64,000 nt of DNA from positions 1,612,001-1,676,000 of the forward strand of contig NZ_CYTW01000001.1 of the NCBI RefSeq assembly GCF_001458215.1, written 5' to 3'. Within the stretch, counting starts at the first letter, position 1, and the number at the start of each line of letters is the position of its first letter. The notes under the pieces were generated by a model. That model was not told where the DNA came from, searched no databases, and saw nothing but the letters and a program-made list of their open reading frames with translations. A program made the translations under genes and the position numbers. This document shows, in pieces, positions 62,264-64,000 of this stretch. This DNA is from Shimia thalassica (GTDB taxonomy: Bacteria; Pseudomonadota; Alphaproteobacteria; Rhodobacterales; Rhodobacteraceae).

Positions 62264-63823
62264 CTATTCCCACTCAATCGTGCCCGGAGGCTTTGATGTG
62301 ATGTCATAGGTGCAGCGGTTGATGCCTTTGACCTCGTTGATGATCCGCGTGGCGGTTTCGCCAAGGAACTCGTGGGTGAAGGGGTAGTAATCCGCCGTCA
62401 TGCCATCAACCGAAGTTACGGCGCGCAGGGCGCAGGCATAGTCATATGTGCGGCCATCACCCATCACGCCAACCGTGCGCACCGGAAGAATCGCAACAAA
62501 GGCCTGCCAGATTTCGTCATAAAGACCATGCTTGCGAATTTGGTCGATATAGATCGCATCCGCTTCGCGCAGGATTTCCAGCTTGGCGCGGGTGATCTCA
62601 CCGGGGCAACGGATGGCAAGACCCGGTCCGGGGAAGGGATGGCGTCCGATAAAGCTGGCCGGAAGGCCAAGTTCGTGGCCAAGGGCGCGGACCTCGTCTT
62701 TGAACAGTTCGCGCAATGGTTCAACCAGTTTCAGACCCATCTTCTCGGGCAGGCCGCCCACGTTGTGGTGCGATTTGATCGTGACCGAAGGACCGCCCGA
62801 GAACGAGACCGACTCGATCACGTCAGGATAAAGGGTGCCTTGGGCCAGGTATTCCGCGCCATCAATTTCGTCGGCGTATTTCTGGAACACGTCGATAAAC
62901 AGCTTGCCAATGATTTTGCGCTTGGTTTCGGGATCGCTTTGCCCCTCGAGTTCACCAAGGAACAAATCGGATTCATCAGCGTGGATGACATGAAGGTTCA
63001 TGTTGTCGCGGAACATGCCGACGACTTCTTTGGCTTCGTCCTTGCGCAATAGGCCGTGGTCCACGAACACACAAGTCAGCTGATCGCCGATGGCTTCGTG
63101 CAGAAGGGCCGCCGCAACGGACGAGTCGACCCCGCCGGACAGGGCACAGATGACTTTCTTGTCGCCAACCTGTTCCTTGAGTTTGCTGATCATCTCCTCG
63201 CGATAGGCACCCATGGTCCAATCGCCCGCAAACCCTGCCAGTTTGACGAATTGTTCATACAGTTTCGCCCCGTTCGGGGTGTGGTGCACCTCGGGATGGA
63301 ACTGTACGGCATAGAAGTGGCGTTTTGTGTCCGCCGTGATCGCATAAGGTGCGTTGGGCGAGGTGCCATAGACCTCAAAGCCCGGTGCAATTTCCGAAAC
63401 GTGATCGCCGTGGCTCATCCAGACCTGCTCGTCGCCGTCCTGATACCAGCCTTCCAGCAGATCAAGTTTTTGCGTCTCGGTCACATAGGCACGACCGAAT
63501 TCTGCGGTGCCGTGGCCTGATTCCACTTTGCCACCCAGTTGATGCATCATGACCTGCTGGCCATAGCAAATCCCGAGGATCGGCACGCCATAGTCAAAAA
63601 TCTCTTGGGGCACGCGCGGAGAACCGTCGCGGGTCACGCTATCGGGGCCACCGGAAAAGATGATCGCCTTGGGCGCCATCGCGTTCACCATATCCATGGT
63701 GACGTTCTGGTAGGGGTGGATTTCGCAATAGACGTTCAGCTCGCGCAGGCGGCGCGCAATCAGCTGCGTGACCTGACTGCCGAAGTCGATGATAAGAAGG
63801 CGGGCATGGGATTTATCAGACAT
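62264..63823 (-). CDS. guaA: GMP synthase (glutamine-hydrolysing)
   Basis: A 519-residue two-part enzyme. Residues 1-200 are the glutamine amidotransferase: [12 protein letters not shown] with the nucleophile Cys and [11 protein letters not shown] with the His/Glu pair. Residues 205-395 are the ATP pyrophosphatase ([18 protein letters not shown]-loop), and 395-519 the dimerisation domain ending IEWE. It converts XMP to GMP in the cytoplasm. The gene stands alone with a terminator. Confidence 0.97.
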   Translation of the reverse strand: MSDKSHARLLIIDFGSQVTQLIARRLRELNVYCEIHPYQNVTMDMVNAMAPKAIIFSGGPDSVTRDGSPRVPQEIFDYGVPILGICYGQQVMMHQLGGKVESGHGTAEFGRAYVTETQKLDLLEGWYQDGDEQVWMSHGDHVSEIAPGFEVYGTSPNAPYAITADTKRHFYAVQFHPEVHHTPNGAKLYEQFVKLAGFAGDWTMGAYREEMISKLKEQVGDKKVICALSGGVDSSVAAALLHEAIGDQLTCVFVDHGLLRKDEAKEVVGMFRDNMNLHVIHADESDLFLGELEGQSDPETKRKIIGKLFIDVFQKYADEIDGAEYLAQGTLYPDVIESVSFSGGPSVTIKSHHNVGGLPEKMGLKLVEPLRELFKDEVRALGHELGLPASFIGRHPFPGPGLAIRCPGEITRAKLEILREADAIYIDQIRKHGLYDEIWQAFVAILPVRTVGVMGDGRTYDYACALRAVTSVDGMTADYYPFTHEFLGETATRIINEVKGINRCTYDITSKPPGTIEWE

Positions 63824-63966
63824 GTCTGCCGCATAAGGAAAAGGGGGCGTTTTCGCAAGTGGCGTTTGTTCGAATTTGCTTGCGATTTGCCGATTCCAAG
63901 CCCCGCCGCCCAGAGCCGCATCGCCGGTATTGCCCTGTTGGGTAGGCGGGGGTTGTTTATCACCTG

Positions 63967-63988
63967 TATATCGGTATATTTCGATATA
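63967..63988. promoter_or_regulatory. Inverted repeat at the right window edge
   Basis: TATATCG (63967-63973) and CGATATA (63982-63988) are perfect inverted copies with an 8-bp spacer, ending on the A of an ATG at 63988. This looks like the operator of a short autoregulated repressor gene, for example of the ArsR or PadR type. Confidence 0.4.
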
Positions 63989-64000
63989 TGGACATTGAAC
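63988..64000 (+). CDS. Possible start of a gene cut by the window edge
   Basis: ATG 63988 followed by GAC ATT GAA opens a frame (MDIE...) that leaves the window. It directly follows the inverted repeat above. No ribosome-binding site stands out. Too short to assign; a small repressor is a guess from the operator-like repeat. Confidence 0.25.

Noticed and set aside
1-64000. CRISPR array, prophage, insertion sequence or integrase
   Set aside because: No regular short repeats with spacers, no transposase or integrase frame and no phage structural genes were seen.

Overview
The window looks like chromosomal DNA of a marine alphaproteobacterium of the Roseobacter group (Rhodobacteraceae). This rests on the gene set (homodimeric pyruvate dehydrogenase E1, a dihydrolipoyl dehydrogenase with its own lipoyl domain, TrmFO, GluQ, DUF1127 and MocR genes, dispersed his genes), on the GC-rich coding style and on many 4-bp ATGA/GTGA gene overlaps. 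No species is claimed. No prophage, insertion sequence, CRISPR array, rRNA operon or replication origin was seen. One tRNA (Tyr) is present.

Layout. 0-8 kb: a MATE exporter, a sugar-transferase-like protein and a TetR regulator facing a four-gene operon of flavin monooxygenase, BASS-type transporter and two SDR oxidoreductases. 8-9.6 kb: tRNA-Tyr, rlmB, a small zinc-ribbon gene that appears to start at ATT, and a candidate small RNA. 10-16.4 kb: histidine genes hisE, F, A, H and B on the minus strand, interrupted by small unrelated genes. 16.5-25 kb: a lone Lrp-type sensor domain, guanine deaminase, MgtE, 5-FCL, a YmdB-type phosphodiesterase and transporters. 25-31 kb: aceE-aceF-lpdA. 31-37.3 kb: a purine/urate catabolic cluster (NCS2 permease, AllA, PuuE-UraD fusion, 5-hydroxyisourate hydrolase, LysR regulator, membrane urate hydroxylase PuuD). 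37.4-41 kb: small exported proteins and phosphoglycolate phosphatase. 41.2-42.2 kb: an AT-rich McrB-N/HNH nuclease gene coupled to parE. 44-50 kb: DUF2218, PPK2, DUF2461, MATE, gluQ and trmFO, with a strongly structured element upstream of trmFO. 50.7-56 kb: enoyl-CoA hydratase, thioesterase, TDT-family channel, a DUF1127/MocR divergent pair with an operator array, and rplM-rpsI. 56-64 kb: TetR, a second PPK2, MetA, an ATPase, two EamA exporters and guaA.

How genes work together. The purine block covers urate uptake, urate to 5-hydroxyisourate (PuuD), hydrolysis to OHCU (UraH), decarboxylation to allantoin (UraD domain), allantoin to allantoate (PuuE domain) and ureidoglycolate to glyoxylate plus urea (AllA). 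Xanthine dehydrogenase and allantoicase are not in this window. The pyruvate dehydrogenase genes form a three-gene operon with a perfect palindrome upstream. The best candidates for something undescribed are the FMO-BASS-SDR-SDR operon, the McrB-N/HNH gene welded to parE, the stem-loop upstream of trmFO, and the small-RNA candidate near 9.5 kb.
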